Translations under genes and position numbers: made by a program | Assembly (NCBI RefSeq): GCF_000422745.1 | Contig: NZ_AUGQ01000007.1 | Span: 62,001-126,000, forward strand | Source: Microbacterium gubbeenense DSM 15944 | GTDB taxonomy: Bacteria > Actinomycetota > Actinomycetes > Actinomycetales > Microbacteriaceae | DNA: 64,000 bases | Reading direction: 5' to 3' | Shown here: in pieces, positions 27,100 to 35,221 of the stretch | Numbering within the stretch: position 1 is the stretch's first letter | Layout: every line of letters starts with the position of its first letter | The notes under the pieces: model-generated | Seen by the model: the letters and a program-made list of their open reading frames with translations, nothing else | Told to the model about the DNA's origin: nothing | Database searches by the model: none

Positions 27100-27948
27100 T
27101 CATGCGCCCGTGAACGGATCCTGACCGCCGAGGAGCGCGGCGCGCTCGCGCTCGGTCCGCAGCACCGTGCGCTCGCGCTCGCGGCGCACGGCGGCGACGC
27201 CGGCCAGCAGCACCTCCGGCGGGGCCGACGGAACGGGGGAGACGAACGGCGTCACATCGCGCGCAAGGTCGGCGGCGATCCGCGCGCGGGCGCCCGCGTG
27301 CATCTTCGCGGCGGAGGAGGCGAAGCGCGTCACCTGCGCGTCGAGGCGGGCGGGCAGGCGCGCGACATCGGCGACCTCGGCCCACCCCGCGAGCTCCGGC
27401 GGGAGGAAGGCGGCCGGTGCGGGCAGCGCGGGACGGCGCGCGCGCTCGCTGTACGTGCCGGCGACCAGGTCGCCGAGGCGCTCGGCGCGCGGCGTGAAGA
27501 TGCCGACGAGCAGCGCGATCCCGCCGAACGACATGTACACCTCGAGAACGCCGACGAGGCCGCGGATGAAGGCGTGGCGGAACCCGGTCGCGCCGCCGTC
27601 GGCTCGCACGATCCGGCCGCCCGCGGCGAGCTTGCCGAGGCTGCGGCCGTGCGTGAGGGTCTCGACCGTGATCGGCAGGACCGCGAAGCACACGACGAGG
27701 AACACGATCGCGAAGATCTGGAGCGTGCCCTCGGTCAGGATGCCGGCGTCGAAGAGCGACCCCACGCCCCAGATCATGATCGCGAGGTAGACGAGCCAGG
27801 CGAGCACCGCGTCGATGAGCCCGCCGAGCACGCGCAGCCCGAGGCCGATCGGCTGGAGGTCGAGGGCGACCGCCTCGCCCGTGAGCACCTCGCCGTCGAG
27901 CGCCAGCGCGCGAGGTCCGCGCGGCCCCGTGAGCGTGGTCTCCGACAT
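27100..27948 (-). CDS. RDD-family membrane protein
   Basis: 282 aa. The RDD domain covers about residues 20-160: PIGLGLRVLGGLIDAVLAW starts with the conserved Arg/Asp pair, then three membrane segments, LTHGRSLGKLAAGGRIVRAD and FIRGLVGVLEVYMSFGG, ending in ERLGDLVAGTYSERAR. The C-terminal 100 residues are soluble and Ala/Arg rich. RDD proteins beside SpoIIM-like, MoxR and DUF58 genes form a recurrent envelope module; individual RDD functions vary and none can be assigned here. Divergent from the SpoIIM-like gene. TTAACT lies 6 nt before the ATG. Confidence 0.88.
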   Translation of the reverse strand: MSETTLTGPRGPRALALDGEVLTGEAVALDLQPIGLGLRVLGGLIDAVLAWLVYLAIMIWGVGSLFDAGILTEGTLQIFAIVFLVVCFAVLPITVETLTHGRSLGKLAAGGRIVRADGGATGFRHAFIRGLVGVLEVYMSFGGIALLVGIFTPRAERLGDLVAGTYSERARRPALPAPAAFLPPELAGWAEVADVARLPARLDAQVTRFASSAAKMHAGARARIAADLARDVTPFVSPVPSAPPEVLLAGVAAVRRERERTVLRTERERAALLGGQDPFTGA

Positions 27949-27954
27949 GCCACC

Positions 27955-27960
27955 AGTTAA
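27955..27960 (-). promoter_or_regulatory. Possible leaderless -10 for the RDD gene
   Basis: TTAACT on the minus strand, 6 nt before ATG 27948. Weaker match to TANNNT than its divergent partner. Confidence 0.33.
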
Positions 27961-27989
27961 TCAGACCGCCCGCGCGCGGCAGGCGACAT

Positions 27990-27995
27990 TAGGCT
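27990..27995 (+). promoter_or_regulatory. Putative leaderless -10 for the SpoIIM-like gene
   Basis: TAGGCT lies 7 nt before ATG 28003. The same hexamer and spacing occur before mtrA. Confidence 0.5.
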
Positions 27996-28002
27996 GGAGC
28001 CG

Positions 28003-28998
28003 ATGAATCTCGACGCGATGATCGACGAGCGCCGCCCCGAGTGGGATCGGCTCGACGCGCTCGCGCGCCGGAAGAGGCTCACGGGGCCCGAGACCGACGA
28101 GTTCGTGCACCTGTACCGGTCGGCGTCGGCCGACCTCGCCGACATCAAGACGTCCGTCGGGCGCACCGCGGCCGGCGACTACGTCTCGAACATCCTCGCG
28201 ACCGCGCGCCTCAAGCTCACCGGGGCGCCCGACAACGTCGCGCGCCAGATCCCGCGCTTCTTCGCGCGGCAGCTCCCCGCGGCGCTGTACCGGATCCGCT
28301 GGCTGACGCTCGTGATCGCCGCCGTGTTCATCGGGATCGTCGCGCTCGTGGGCTGGTGGGCGCAGCAGGATCCGGCGTACATGGCGGCGCTCGGCGACGA
28401 GGCCGATCTGAAGCAGTACGCGGAGGAGGACTTCGTCGCGTACTACAGCGAGCACGCGGAGGGCGTGTTCGCGGGCATGGTCTGGTCGAACAACGCCTGG
28501 ATCGCGGCACAGGCGATCATGTTCGGCATCACCGGCATCTGGCCGGTCTACATCATCATGCAGAACGCGACGGGCCTCGGCGTCTCGGCGGCCGTCATGA
28601 ACTGGTTCGGCCACGGCGACGACTTCCTGCTGTTCATCCTGCCGCACGGCCTGCTGGAGATGACGTGCATCTTCGTCGCCGGTGCGGCGGGCATGCGGAT
28701 CTTCTGGGCCTGGATCGCGCCCGGCGCGCGCACCCGAGCGGCGGCGCTCGCGGCGGAGGGGCGCGCCCTCGCGACGGTCGTCGTCGGCCTCGTCTTCGCG
28801 CTCGCGCTGTCCGGAATCGTGGAGGGCTTCGTCACCCGCCAGCCCTGGCCCCATGCCGTGAAGATCGGAATCGGCGCGGTCGCGCTCGGGATCTTCCTGT
28901 TCTACATGCTGTTCTTCGGCCGCCGGGCGACGGCGCTGGGGGAGACCGGCGACCTGTCCGAGTACGAGGCCGGCACGCCCCGGCTCGTCGCGGGCTGA
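28003..28998 (+). CDS. Stage II sporulation protein M-like membrane protein
   Basis: 331 aa. A soluble N-terminal helical region (1-95: WDRLDALARRKRLTGPETDEF, LYRSASADLADIKTS) is followed by about six membrane segments from residue 100 on, including FGITGIWPVYIIMQNATGLGV and LPHGLLEMTCIFVAGAAGM, the characteristic SpoIIM block with PHGxxE. In Bacillus SpoIIM helps peptidoglycan degradation during engulfment; in non-sporulating actinobacteria this relative accompanies RDD/MoxR/DUF58 genes and its role is unknown. Here it is separated from the MoxR operon by about 2 kb of Fur and MFS genes. Confidence 0.88.
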   Translation: MNLDAMIDERRPEWDRLDALARRKRLTGPETDEFVHLYRSASADLADIKTSVGRTAAGDYVSNILATARLKLTGAPDNVARQIPRFFARQLPAALYRIRWLTLVIAAVFIGIVALVGWWAQQDPAYMAALGDEADLKQYAEEDFVAYYSEHAEGVFAGMVWSNNAWIAAQAIMFGITGIWPVYIIMQNATGLGVSAAVMNWFGHGDDFLLFILPHGLLEMTCIFVAGAAGMRIFWAWIAPGARTRAAALAAEGRALATVVVGLVFALALSGIVEGFVTRQPWPHAVKIGIGAVALGIFLFYMLFFGRRATALGETGDLSEYEAGTPRLVAG

Positions 28999-29066
28999 GC
29001 CCGCCGACGCCTCAACCTTCCGGAAGATGCTCTATTCGGCGCGATTCAGAGCAGTTTGCGGCAGGT

Positions 29067-29492
29067 TCAGCGCTGTTCGCAGTCGGCGCACACGCCGCGG
29101 AAGGTGATCGCGGCCTCGAGCACCCGCATACCGTGGGTGTGGCTCGGTGTGAGGCAGGGGGCGGCTCCGACGACGCAGTCGACGTCTTCGACGCGGCCGC
29201 ACACGACGCACTGCACGTGGTGGTGGTTGTCGCCGCGCGCCATCTCGTAGAGCGCGCTCGTCGCGCCCGGGAGCGACACGCGCTGCGCGATCCCGGCGCT
29301 CGTCAGGTCGTTGACGATGCCGTGCACGGTCTGCAGCGCCACCCCGGGGATCCGCGTCTGCACGCGTTCGTGCAGCTCGTCGACGGCCGCGTGCGCGGTC
29401 TCGGCGAGCGCCTCGAGCACGGCGGTGCGCTGCGTCGTCACCCGAAGGCCCGCGCCGCGGAGCCGAGCGGGCGCATCGATGGCAGTGAGCAT
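29067..29492 (-). CDS. Fur-family metalloregulator
   Basis: 141 aa, slightly short. An N-terminal winged helix (RLRGAGLRVTTQRTAVLEAL; ALQTVHGIVNDLTSAG) is followed by the dimerisation domain with DNHHHVQCVVCGRVEDVDC: His90-92 form the regulatory metal site region and C95/C98 with C135/C138 form the structural Cys4 zinc site. It most resembles FurA/PerR-type repressors that sense iron or peroxide. The usual katG partner is absent. It is divergent from an MFS gene, which it could regulate. TAGAAT 6 nt before the ATG suggests a leaderless, probably autoregulated transcript. Confidence 0.88.
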   Translation of the reverse strand: MLTAIDAPARLRGAGLRVTTQRTAVLEALAETAHAAVDELHERVQTRIPGVALQTVHGIVNDLTSAGIAQRVSLPGATSALYEMARGDNHHHVQCVVCGRVEDVDCVVGAAPCLTPSHTHGMRVLEAAITFRGVCADCEQR

Positions 29493-29498
29493 GAACCG

Positions 29499-29504
29499 AT
29501 TCTA
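29499..29504 (-). promoter_or_regulatory. Leaderless -10 for the Fur-family gene, with adjacent GTTCTGAAC palindrome
   Basis: TAGAAT on the minus strand is 6 nt before ATG 29492. Just upstream, GTTCTGAAC at 29509-29517 is a 9-bp palindrome lying in the spacer region and is a candidate autoregulatory site. Confidence 0.52.
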
Positions 29505-29571
29505 ACTTGTTCTGAACGATTCATGACTGTGAGTCGCTGTCTGTGCGCCAGCTGGGAGAAAATGAAACGTT

Positions 29572-29600
29572 TTGACGATCGTGGATCGGAGGCGTACCGT
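29572..29600 (+). promoter_or_regulatory. Promoter of the MFS transporter gene
   Basis: TTGACG (29572-29577), 17-nt spacer, TACCGT (29595-29600). Good vegetative-type promoter; transcription would start near 29607, within the adjacent palindrome. Confidence 0.6.
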
Positions 29601-29603
29601 ATG

Positions 29604-29619
29604 GGGAAAGCGCTTACCC
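29604..29619. promoter_or_regulatory. LacI-type candidate operator at the MFS transcription start
   Basis: GGGAAAGCGCTTACCC has an AAGCGCTT core with central CG and GGG/CCC outer arms; 14 of 16 positions are symmetrical. A CG-centred AAnCGnTT-type palindrome is characteristic of LacI/GalR-family operators. No LacI-family gene is in this window, so the regulator would be encoded elsewhere. Confidence 0.42.
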
Positions 29620-29651
29620 TGCGTTTGTCGATGATGATGCCGAGGAGAACG

Positions 29652-30965
29652 ATGACGTCTGCCGATGTGAGGGCCCCCAAGAAGGCGAAGAAGGGGCAGG
29701 GCGGCCGCGCCGCCGTGAGCGGGTGGCTGGGAAGCACCCTCGAATATTACGACTTCTCGATCTATGCCTCCGCCGCGGCACTGGTCTTCCCGACGGTCTT
29801 CTTCCCGTCGGAGAACCCCGCCGTTGCGATCATCGCCTCGCTCGCGACCTACGGCGTGGGATATGTCGCGCGCCCCCTCGGCGCGTTCGTGCTCGGCCAC
29901 TTCGGCGACAGGTACGGCCGCAAGAAGCTCCTCGTGTTCGCGATGCTCCTCATGGGAGTGTCGACCTTCCTCGTCGGCTGCCTGCCGAGCTACGCGCAGA
30001 TCGGCGTCCTCTCGCCCGCGATGCTCGTGGTGCTGCGCCTGATCCAGGGCTTCGCCGTGTCGGGCGAGCTGGGCGGTGCGACGACGATGATCGCCGAGCA
30101 TGCGTCGAAGGAGAAGCGCGGATTCCTCATGAGCTTCGCGCTGCAGGGAACCCAGTTCGGCAGCATCCTCGCGCAGGCGAGCTTCATTCCGCTGTCGACG
30201 TTCCTGTCCCACGAAGACCTGCTCGCGTGGGGCTGGCGCATCCCGTTCTTCCTCAGCGCGGTCGTCGTGATCGTCGCGCTCATCATCCGCTCGAAGCTCG
30301 ATGAGACGCCGATCTTCGTCGACAAGGCCGACAAGAAGAACCGCACGATGCCGATCGTGCAGCTGTTCCGCACGAGCGGCGGCGCGGTGTTCCGGGCCGT
30401 CTGCATGGGCCTCGCGAACGTCATCGGCACGACCGTCGTCGTCTTCGGCACCACCTACGCCACGCAGGAGGCGTACGGCGTGAAGATGGACGCCGCGGTC
30501 TACCTGTGGATCCCCGTCGTGGCGAACATCGTCGCGATCATCCTGATCCCGGTGTTCGGCCTGGCGTCCGACAAGATCGGCCGCCGCCCGTTCCTGATCG
30601 TCGGCCCGCTGCTCGGCGGCATCGTCGCGGTGCCGTACCTGTTCGTGGTGCAGGCGCACAACGTGGCGCTGACCTTCGTGCTCGCGATCCTCGTGTTCGG
30701 CATCATGTACCAGATGTTCAACGCCACGTACGCGAGCTTCTTCCAGGAGATGTTCCCGACCGAGACGCGCGTCACGGGCTTCGCGCTGTCGCAGAACATC
30801 GCGCTGTTCCTCACGGGCCTCATGCCCTCGGTGTTCGCGATCATCGCACCGCCGTCGAGCGACCACGTGCCGCTCATCATCGGCGTCGTGACGCTCGTGC
30901 TCTGCGTCATCTCGTCGGCCGCGGCCCTGTTCTCGAAGGAAACCGCCCGCCAAGACATCTCCTGA
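29652..30965 (+). CDS. MFS transporter, metabolite:H+ symporter (MHS) type
   Basis: 437 aa from ATG 29652, which follows GAGGAGAACG, a strong ribosome binding site. Twelve membrane segments. GSTLEYYDFSIYASAAALVF and the loop motif GHFGDRYGRKK (82-92) with RLIQGFAVSGELGGA mark the MHS family (shikimate, proline/betaine, alpha-ketoglutarate, citrate porters). GLASDKIGRRPF is the second-half copy of the loop motif. Substrate is probably a carboxylate or zwitterion; it cannot be named. It has its own promoter and a LacI-like operator, and lies back to back with a Fur-family gene. An unusual inverted repeat follows 16 nt after the stop. Confidence 0.9.
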   Translation: MTSADVRAPKKAKKGQGGRAAVSGWLGSTLEYYDFSIYASAAALVFPTVFFPSENPAVAIIASLATYGVGYVARPLGAFVLGHFGDRYGRKKLLVFAMLLMGVSTFLVGCLPSYAQIGVLSPAMLVVLRLIQGFAVSGELGGATTMIAEHASKEKRGFLMSFALQGTQFGSILAQASFIPLSTFLSHEDLLAWGWRIPFFLSAVVVIVALIIRSKLDETPIFVDKADKKNRTMPIVQLFRTSGGAVFRAVCMGLANVIGTTVVVFGTTYATQEAYGVKMDAAVYLWIPVVANIVAIILIPVFGLASDKIGRRPFLIVGPLLGGIVAVPYLFVVQAHNVALTFVLAILVFGIMYQMFNATYASFFQEMFPTETRVTGFALSQNIALFLTGLMPSVFAIIAPPSSDHVPLIIGVVTLVLCVISSAAALFSKETARQDIS

Positions 30966-30980
30966 ACCTCCCCCCTGCAC

Positions 30981-31046
30981 AACCCTTCATTTCTGGCACG
31001 ATTCTTCGTCTAATTGCATACGGAAATGTGCCAGAAATGAAGGGTT
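30981..31046. repeat. 19-bp perfect inverted repeat with AT-rich 28-nt loop
   Basis: Arms 30981-30999 (AACCCTTCATTTCTGGCAC) and 31028-31046 are exact reverse complements; the 28-nt spacer is markedly more AT-rich than the surroundings. It lies between the convergent stops of the MFS and DUF58 genes. No U tract follows either arm, so it is not a standard intrinsic terminator, although the stem could stop or stabilise transcripts. Length, symmetry and composition suggest a REP- or MITE-like dispersed element. Only one copy was seen in the window. Confidence 0.8.
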
Positions 31047-31050
31047 TGGG

Positions 31051-32361
31051 TTAGAGCTTGCCGGCCTTCTTCAGCTGCAGGTAGCGGTCGGCGATGCGGG
31101 GCGGGAGCTGTTCCGGGGTGTCTGAGACCGCCTCGGCGCCCGCTCGGCGCATCGCGTGCGCGACGATCTCCGCGTCGCGCACCGTCGCCTCCGCCGAGGC
31201 GGCCCGGTAGAGGTCGGTGACGGATCCGTCCGAGCGCGCCGTCTCCGCGAGCGCCGCGTCCGTGACGGTTCCGACGAGGACCGTTGTCGAAGCGTCCGGC
31301 AGACCCTGCAGTCGCGTCACGAAGTCGCGCGAGCTCGACAGCGACTCCTGCGCCGTCAGGATCACTACGAGGCTCGGCCGCCGAGCGAGGCGACGCGCCT
31401 CGCCGAACGCGTGATCCCAGTCGGTGTCGATCAGCTGCGCCTCGACCGGAGCAAGCGCGTCGGTCATCGCCGGCAACAGGCGCGCTCCGTCCACGCCCGT
31501 CACCCGGGCCCGCACCACGCGGTCGTAGGCGAGGACATGCACGTGGTCTCCCGCGCGGCTCGCGAGGGCCGTGAGAAGCATGGCCGCCTCGAACGTCGCA
31601 TCGAGCCGCGTCTCGTCGCCGACGCGCGCGGCCGCCGTGCGCCCCGTGTCGATGATGATCGTGACGTGCCGGTCGCGCTCGGGCCGCCACGTGCGCAGCA
31701 TCGTCGAGGTGCTGCGCGCCGTCGCCCGCCAGTCGATCGAGCGCACGTCGTCGCCGCGGACGTACTCGCGCATCGAATCGAATTCGGTTCCCTGGCCCCG
31801 CACCTGCAGCGAGGTGGATCCGTCGAGCTCGCGCAGTCTCTGGACGCGGCTCGCAAGGTGGCGCCGCGCGCGGAACGGCGGCAGAATCCGCACCGCCCCC
31901 GGCGCGGGGATCGACCGCTGGCGCCCAGCGAAGCCGAGCGGGCCGAGCACGCGGATCGTGACGAACTCGCTGCGCAGCTCGCCCCGCCGGCGCGGCAGCA
32001 GCGGGATCGTGAGCGTGCGGGACTCCCGCGGCGGCACGGACGCGCGAAGGCGCGCCGCGGACGCCCCCGCCGTCGGCTGCCACGCGTCGCGCACCCGGGC
32101 GCGCACCGTGCGCTCGCCCGTGTTGACCAGCTGCAGGCGCGTGATCACCTCGTCGCCGAGCTTCGCCCGCGCGGGCACATCGCGCGAGAGGCGGAGGGAT
32201 CCGGGGGAGGGCGCGGCGACCACGTCGACGGCGGCGACCAGGGCGATGAACAGCACCCATCCTCCGAGCACCGTCCACGCGCCGAACCCCGCCGCGCTGA
32301 GCAGCACGAGGGGCACGACGCCGATGGCGACGAGGAGGGGGAAGCGGCCGGTGACGTACAC
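31051..32361 (-). CDS. DUF58-domain membrane-anchored protein
   Basis: 436 aa from a GTG start. Two N-terminal membrane segments (about 8-28 and 32-50), a beta-sandwich region (60-160), then the DUF58 core GTEFDSMREYVRGDDVRSIDW at 191-211 (given here in full 21-residue span by position) and HVTIIIDTGRT (232-242), which begins a vWA-like fold with a partial MIDAS. DUF58 proteins work with MoxR AAA+ ATPases, probably as their membrane-associated substrate or adaptor in envelope protein assembly. The start lies 3 nt after the MoxR stop, so the two are coupled. It converges on the inverted repeat. Confidence 0.88.
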   Translation of the reverse strand: MYVTGRFPLLVAIGVVPLVLLSAAGFGAWTVLGGWVLFIALVAAVDVVAAPSPGSLRLSRDVPARAKLGDEVITRLQLVNTGERTVRARVRDAWQPTAGASAARLRASVPPRESRTLTIPLLPRRRGELRSEFVTIRVLGPLGFAGRQRSIPAPGAVRILPPFRARRHLASRVQRLRELDGSTSLQVRGQGTEFDSMREYVRGDDVRSIDWRATARSTSTMLRTWRPERDRHVTIIIDTGRTAAARVGDETRLDATFEAAMLLTALASRAGDHVHVLAYDRVVRARVTGVDGARLLPAMTDALAPVEAQLIDTDWDHAFGEARRLARRPSLVVILTAQESLSSSRDFVTRLQGLPDASTTVLVGTVTDAALAETARSDGSVTDLYRAASAEATVRDAEIVAHAMRRAGAEAVSDTPEQLPPRIADRYLQLKKAGKL

Positions 32362-32364
32362 GGT

Positions 32365-33396
32365 CTATCGCGGAACGGGCGTCTGCCGCAGCACCGAGGC
32401 GAGGACGGCGTCGACCGACACGCCCTCGATCTCGGCGTCGGGGCGCAGCTGGATGCGGTGGCGCCACACGGGCGTCAGCATCGCCTGCACGTGGTCGGGT
32501 GTGATCGCGGGGTATCCGCCGAGCCACGCCCACGCCTTCGACGCCGACAGCAGCGCCGTGGCGGCGCGGGGGCTCGCTCCCACCTCGACCGACGCCGCCT
32601 CGCGCGTCGCGCGGGCGAGGTCGACGATGTAGGCGAGCATCTCGTCGGTCGCGGCGACGCGATCCACCGAATCCTGTGCCTCGCGGATCTCCTCGGGCGT
32701 CACGGCCCGGTCGATGCGCTCGAGGTCGCGCGGCGTGAATCCGTCGGCGTGGCGGCGGAGCACGTCGACCTCCGCATCCCGCTCCGGCACGCGGATGATC
32801 AGCTTCAGCAGGAATCGGTCGAGCTGCGCCTCGGGCAGCGTGTAGGTGCCCTCGTGCTCGATCGGGTTCTGGGTCGCGGCGACGAGGAACGGCTCGGGCA
32901 GCGCGCGCGTGACGCCGTCGCTGGAGACCTGACGCTCCTCCATCGCCTCGAGCAGCGCCGACTGCGTCTTCGGGGGAGTGCGGTTGATCTCGTCGGCGAG
33001 CAGCACGTTCGTGAATACCGGGCCCTCGCGGAACTCGAACTCGCCGGCCTTTGCGTCGTAGATCAGCGATCCGGACACGTCGCCCGGCATGAGGTCGGGC
33101 GTGAACTGCACGCGCTTCGTGTCGAGGCCGAGCGCCTTGCTGAAGCTGCGCACGAGCAGCGTCTTCGCGACGCCGGGCACGCCTTCGATCAGCGCGTGTC
33201 CGCGGGAGAGCAGGGCGATCAGCAGGCCGCTGACGGCGCCGTCCTGACCGATCACCGCCTTGCCGACCTCGGTGCGCACGCGGCCGACGGCCTCGCGCAA
33301 CCGCGCGGCGTCGGGATCGGCGGGCGTCTGATGCGGCGCACGGGGCGCGGGAGCCGCGGGCTGCGGCGCGGCGGATGCGGGTGTGGGGTCAGTCAT
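32365..33396 (-). CDS. MoxR-family AAA+ ATPase
   Basis: 343 aa. A Pro/Ala-rich N-terminal tail (1-28) precedes the AAA core: Walker A GVPGVAKT (72-79), Walker B LLADEIN (132-138), sensor 1 VAATQNP and the arginine-rich C-terminal lid. MoxR ATPases are chaperone-like and act on vWA or DUF58 partners, as in methanol dehydrogenase maturation. The partner gene is immediately downstream. Start overlaps the DUF4350 stop by 4 nt, indicating a tightly coupled operon (membrane protein, DUF4129, DUF4350, MoxR, DUF58). Confidence 0.93.
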   Translation of the reverse strand: MTDPTPASAAPQPAAPAPRAPHQTPADPDAARLREAVGRVRTEVGKAVIGQDGAVSGLLIALLSRGHALIEGVPGVAKTLLVRSFSKALGLDTKRVQFTPDLMPGDVSGSLIYDAKAGEFEFREGPVFTNVLLADEINRTPPKTQSALLEAMEERQVSSDGVTRALPEPFLVAATQNPIEHEGTYTLPEAQLDRFLLKLIIRVPERDAEVDVLRRHADGFTPRDLERIDRAVTPEEIREAQDSVDRVAATDEMLAYIVDLARATREAASVEVGASPRAATALLSASKAWAWLGGYPAITPDHVQAMLTPVWRHRIQLRPDAEIEGVSVDAVLASVLRQTPVPR

Positions 33397-34574
33397 CGTG
33401 AGCGTTTCTCCCAGGGATCGATGGACTCGAGGGCGGATTCGACCTCGCGGAGCCGTGCGCCGAGCTCGGCGAACTCCGCATCGTCGGCCGGCGTGGTCGT
33501 CAAGGTATCGAAGACGGATCGCGGATCGCGGCCGAGCGCTCCCGCGACGGCGCGCGCGAGGGTCTCCGGCGACGCATCGCGCGGCAGCGACAGCTTCTTC
33601 GTCATGCGCGCCTCGGCGCCGCGGCGCAGGGCGGCGAGCGCGTGGGCGGGCTCACCGCTCGAGCGGTACAGGCGCGCCCGACCCTCGAGGGTCTCGCCGG
33701 CGCGCACCGTGACGGGCAGGGTCTCGGCGACGAGCGGGCCGAACCGGCGACCGCGCCAGAGTCCCGCGGCGATGGCGGCGAGGACCCCGAGCACGATCGC
33801 GGGCGTCACCCAGCCCGGCAGGAGGTCGGCGATCGAAGACGCCGCCCCCGCCGTGCCGGCGTCCTCGGGCGAGGGCGAGTACCAGACGACGTCGCCCGTG
33901 GATCCGAGCACGCCGAGCGCGAGGGCGGCGTTGCCCGCCTGCGCGAGATTCTCGTTCGCGAGCACGGCGTTGCCGTCGAACACCGTCACGGCGGATCCGC
34001 TCGCCGCTTCCGCGCGCACGAGCGCGTAGCCGTCGCCGACCGGGTAGCAGCCGGCGGCGTCCGGCGGAGCCGTATATGCCGTTCCGGCGATGATCTCCCC
34101 GGCGTTGTCCGCCGCGGGGAAGGAGCACATCGGGGCGATGGGGTCCATCGACCCCGCGTCGGCGTATTCGATCCCGGGAATGACGGCATCGAGCGAGGCG
34201 ATGTCGCCGTCGAGGATCACCGTTTCGCGTGCGTCGTCCGCCAGCTCGCGCAGGGTCTCGATGTCGAGGTTCCGCGTGTCGGTGATCACGAGCGTCGAGC
34301 GCGAGGAGAGCGCCGCACGCGCCGCGTCCGCGTCATCCGCGGTGGTGACCGTCGTGCCGCGCTCCTCGAGGATCGTCGTGATGGCGCGCGCGCCGTCGTA
34401 GCGCGGGCTGTCGGCCGCCAGGGGATCCGGCGCGCTCCATTCGGGTTGGAAGGAGTACACGACGGATCCCGTGATGACGATGACGGCGAGGATCGCGACC
34501 CAGCTCCAGATGCGGCGCGCACGCGACGTGCGCTGGGCCCGCTCCGAGGTGTCTGTCGTGGCGATGAGGCTCAT
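33393..34574 (-). CDS. DUF4350-domain membrane protein
   Basis: 393 aa. One N-terminal membrane segment (about 24-44) and another near 265-285 flank an exported globular DUF4350 region (SPRYDGARAITTILEERGTTV; STLVITDTRNLD) that resembles a glutamine amidotransferase-like or substrate-binding Rossmann fold. A cytoplasmic tail of about 100 residues follows. DUF4350 proteins recur between DUF4129 and MoxR genes; function unknown. Overlaps on both sides (ATGA) show it belongs to the MoxR operon. Confidence 0.85.
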   Translation of the reverse strand: MSLIATTDTSERAQRTSRARRIWSWVAILAVIVITGSVVYSFQPEWSAPDPLAADSPRYDGARAITTILEERGTTVTTADDADAARAALSSRSTLVITDTRNLDIETLRELADDARETVILDGDIASLDAVIPGIEYADAGSMDPIAPMCSFPAADNAGEIIAGTAYTAPPDAAGCYPVGDGYALVRAEAASGSAVTVFDGNAVLANENLAQAGNAALALGVLGSTGDVVWYSPSPEDAGTAGAASSIADLLPGWVTPAIVLGVLAAIAAGLWRGRRFGPLVAETLPVTVRAGETLEGRARLYRSSGEPAHALAALRRGAEARMTKKLSLPRDASPETLARAVAGALGRDPRSVFDTLTTTPADDAEFAELGARLREVESALESIDPWEKRSR

Positions 34575-35221
34575 GCGAACGCCGCCTCGGCGATCTTCGC
34601 GGGACGCGAGGTGCGCACCGCCTCGTCGAGCGCGGCGATCGCCTCCGACGAGCCCTGCGTTCCCGGCCGGCGCAGGTAGCGCACGTCATCGAAGACCCCG
34701 CCCGCGGCGGCCAGGTCGGCCGCCTGGGCCGGGAAGAAGTCGCGCGCCGCCGTCACGAACGCATGCGCCGTCATGCCGGGCGGGGCGTGGATGATGCCGC
34801 GCTCGTCGAGGGCGCGCGCCACCGCGCGGAAGCGCAGCACGATCGCGCCGTCCCAATCGCCCGCATCGGCGGCCGCGCGCGCGGCGCGGCGCAACTCATC
34901 GGCGGTGCGCTCGTCGGCGTCGAAGACGCCGGCGGACGCGGGGCGGCGCGTGCGGTGGTCGCCGCGCGGTGCGCCCCAGATCACGAACGCCACGACGATG
35001 ATCGCGACGATGAGGGCCACGATGACTGCCGTCCAGACGGGGCTCCACGCCGCGCCCCCGAGCTGGGGGTTGAACAGGTCGATGAAGAACTGGCCGATCG
35101 CCTGCGCGACGCGGTCGAAGAGCGTCGGCTCGGCCTCGCGATACGCGGCCTTCTCGAGTTCCCGCTCCGCCCAGTCCCGTGCTTCGTCGGGGTCGGGAAG
35201 CACAGCGACCAGACGGATCAT
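34571..35221 (-). CDS. DUF4129-domain membrane protein
   Basis: 216 aa. A single membrane segment (about 63-83, [21 protein letters not shown]) separates a short outer N-terminal helix from the cytoplasmic DUF4129 domain (about 110-210) with [20 protein letters not shown] and [11 protein letters not shown]4129 is often fused to transglutaminase domains in MoxR operons; here it stands alone and no transglutaminase gene is present. Start overlaps the stop of the upstream membrane protein by 4 nt. Confidence 0.86.
   Translation of the reverse strand: MIRLVAVLPDPDEARDWAERELEKAAYREAEPTLFDRVAQAIGQFFIDLFNPQLGGAAWSPVWTAVIVALIVAIIVVAFVIWGAPRGDHRTRRPASAGVFDADERTADELRRAARAAADAGDWDGAIVLRFRAVARALDERGIIHAPPGMTAHAFVTAARDFFPAQAADLAAAGGVFDDVRYLRRPGTQGSSEAIAALDEAVRTSRPAKIAEAAFA

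Noticed and set aside
28041-30965. Open frame fusing SpoIIM-antisense frame to the MFS gene
   Set aside because: Translation before 29652 shows no family similarity; the MFS starts at 29652 with a strong ribosome binding site and its own promoter.
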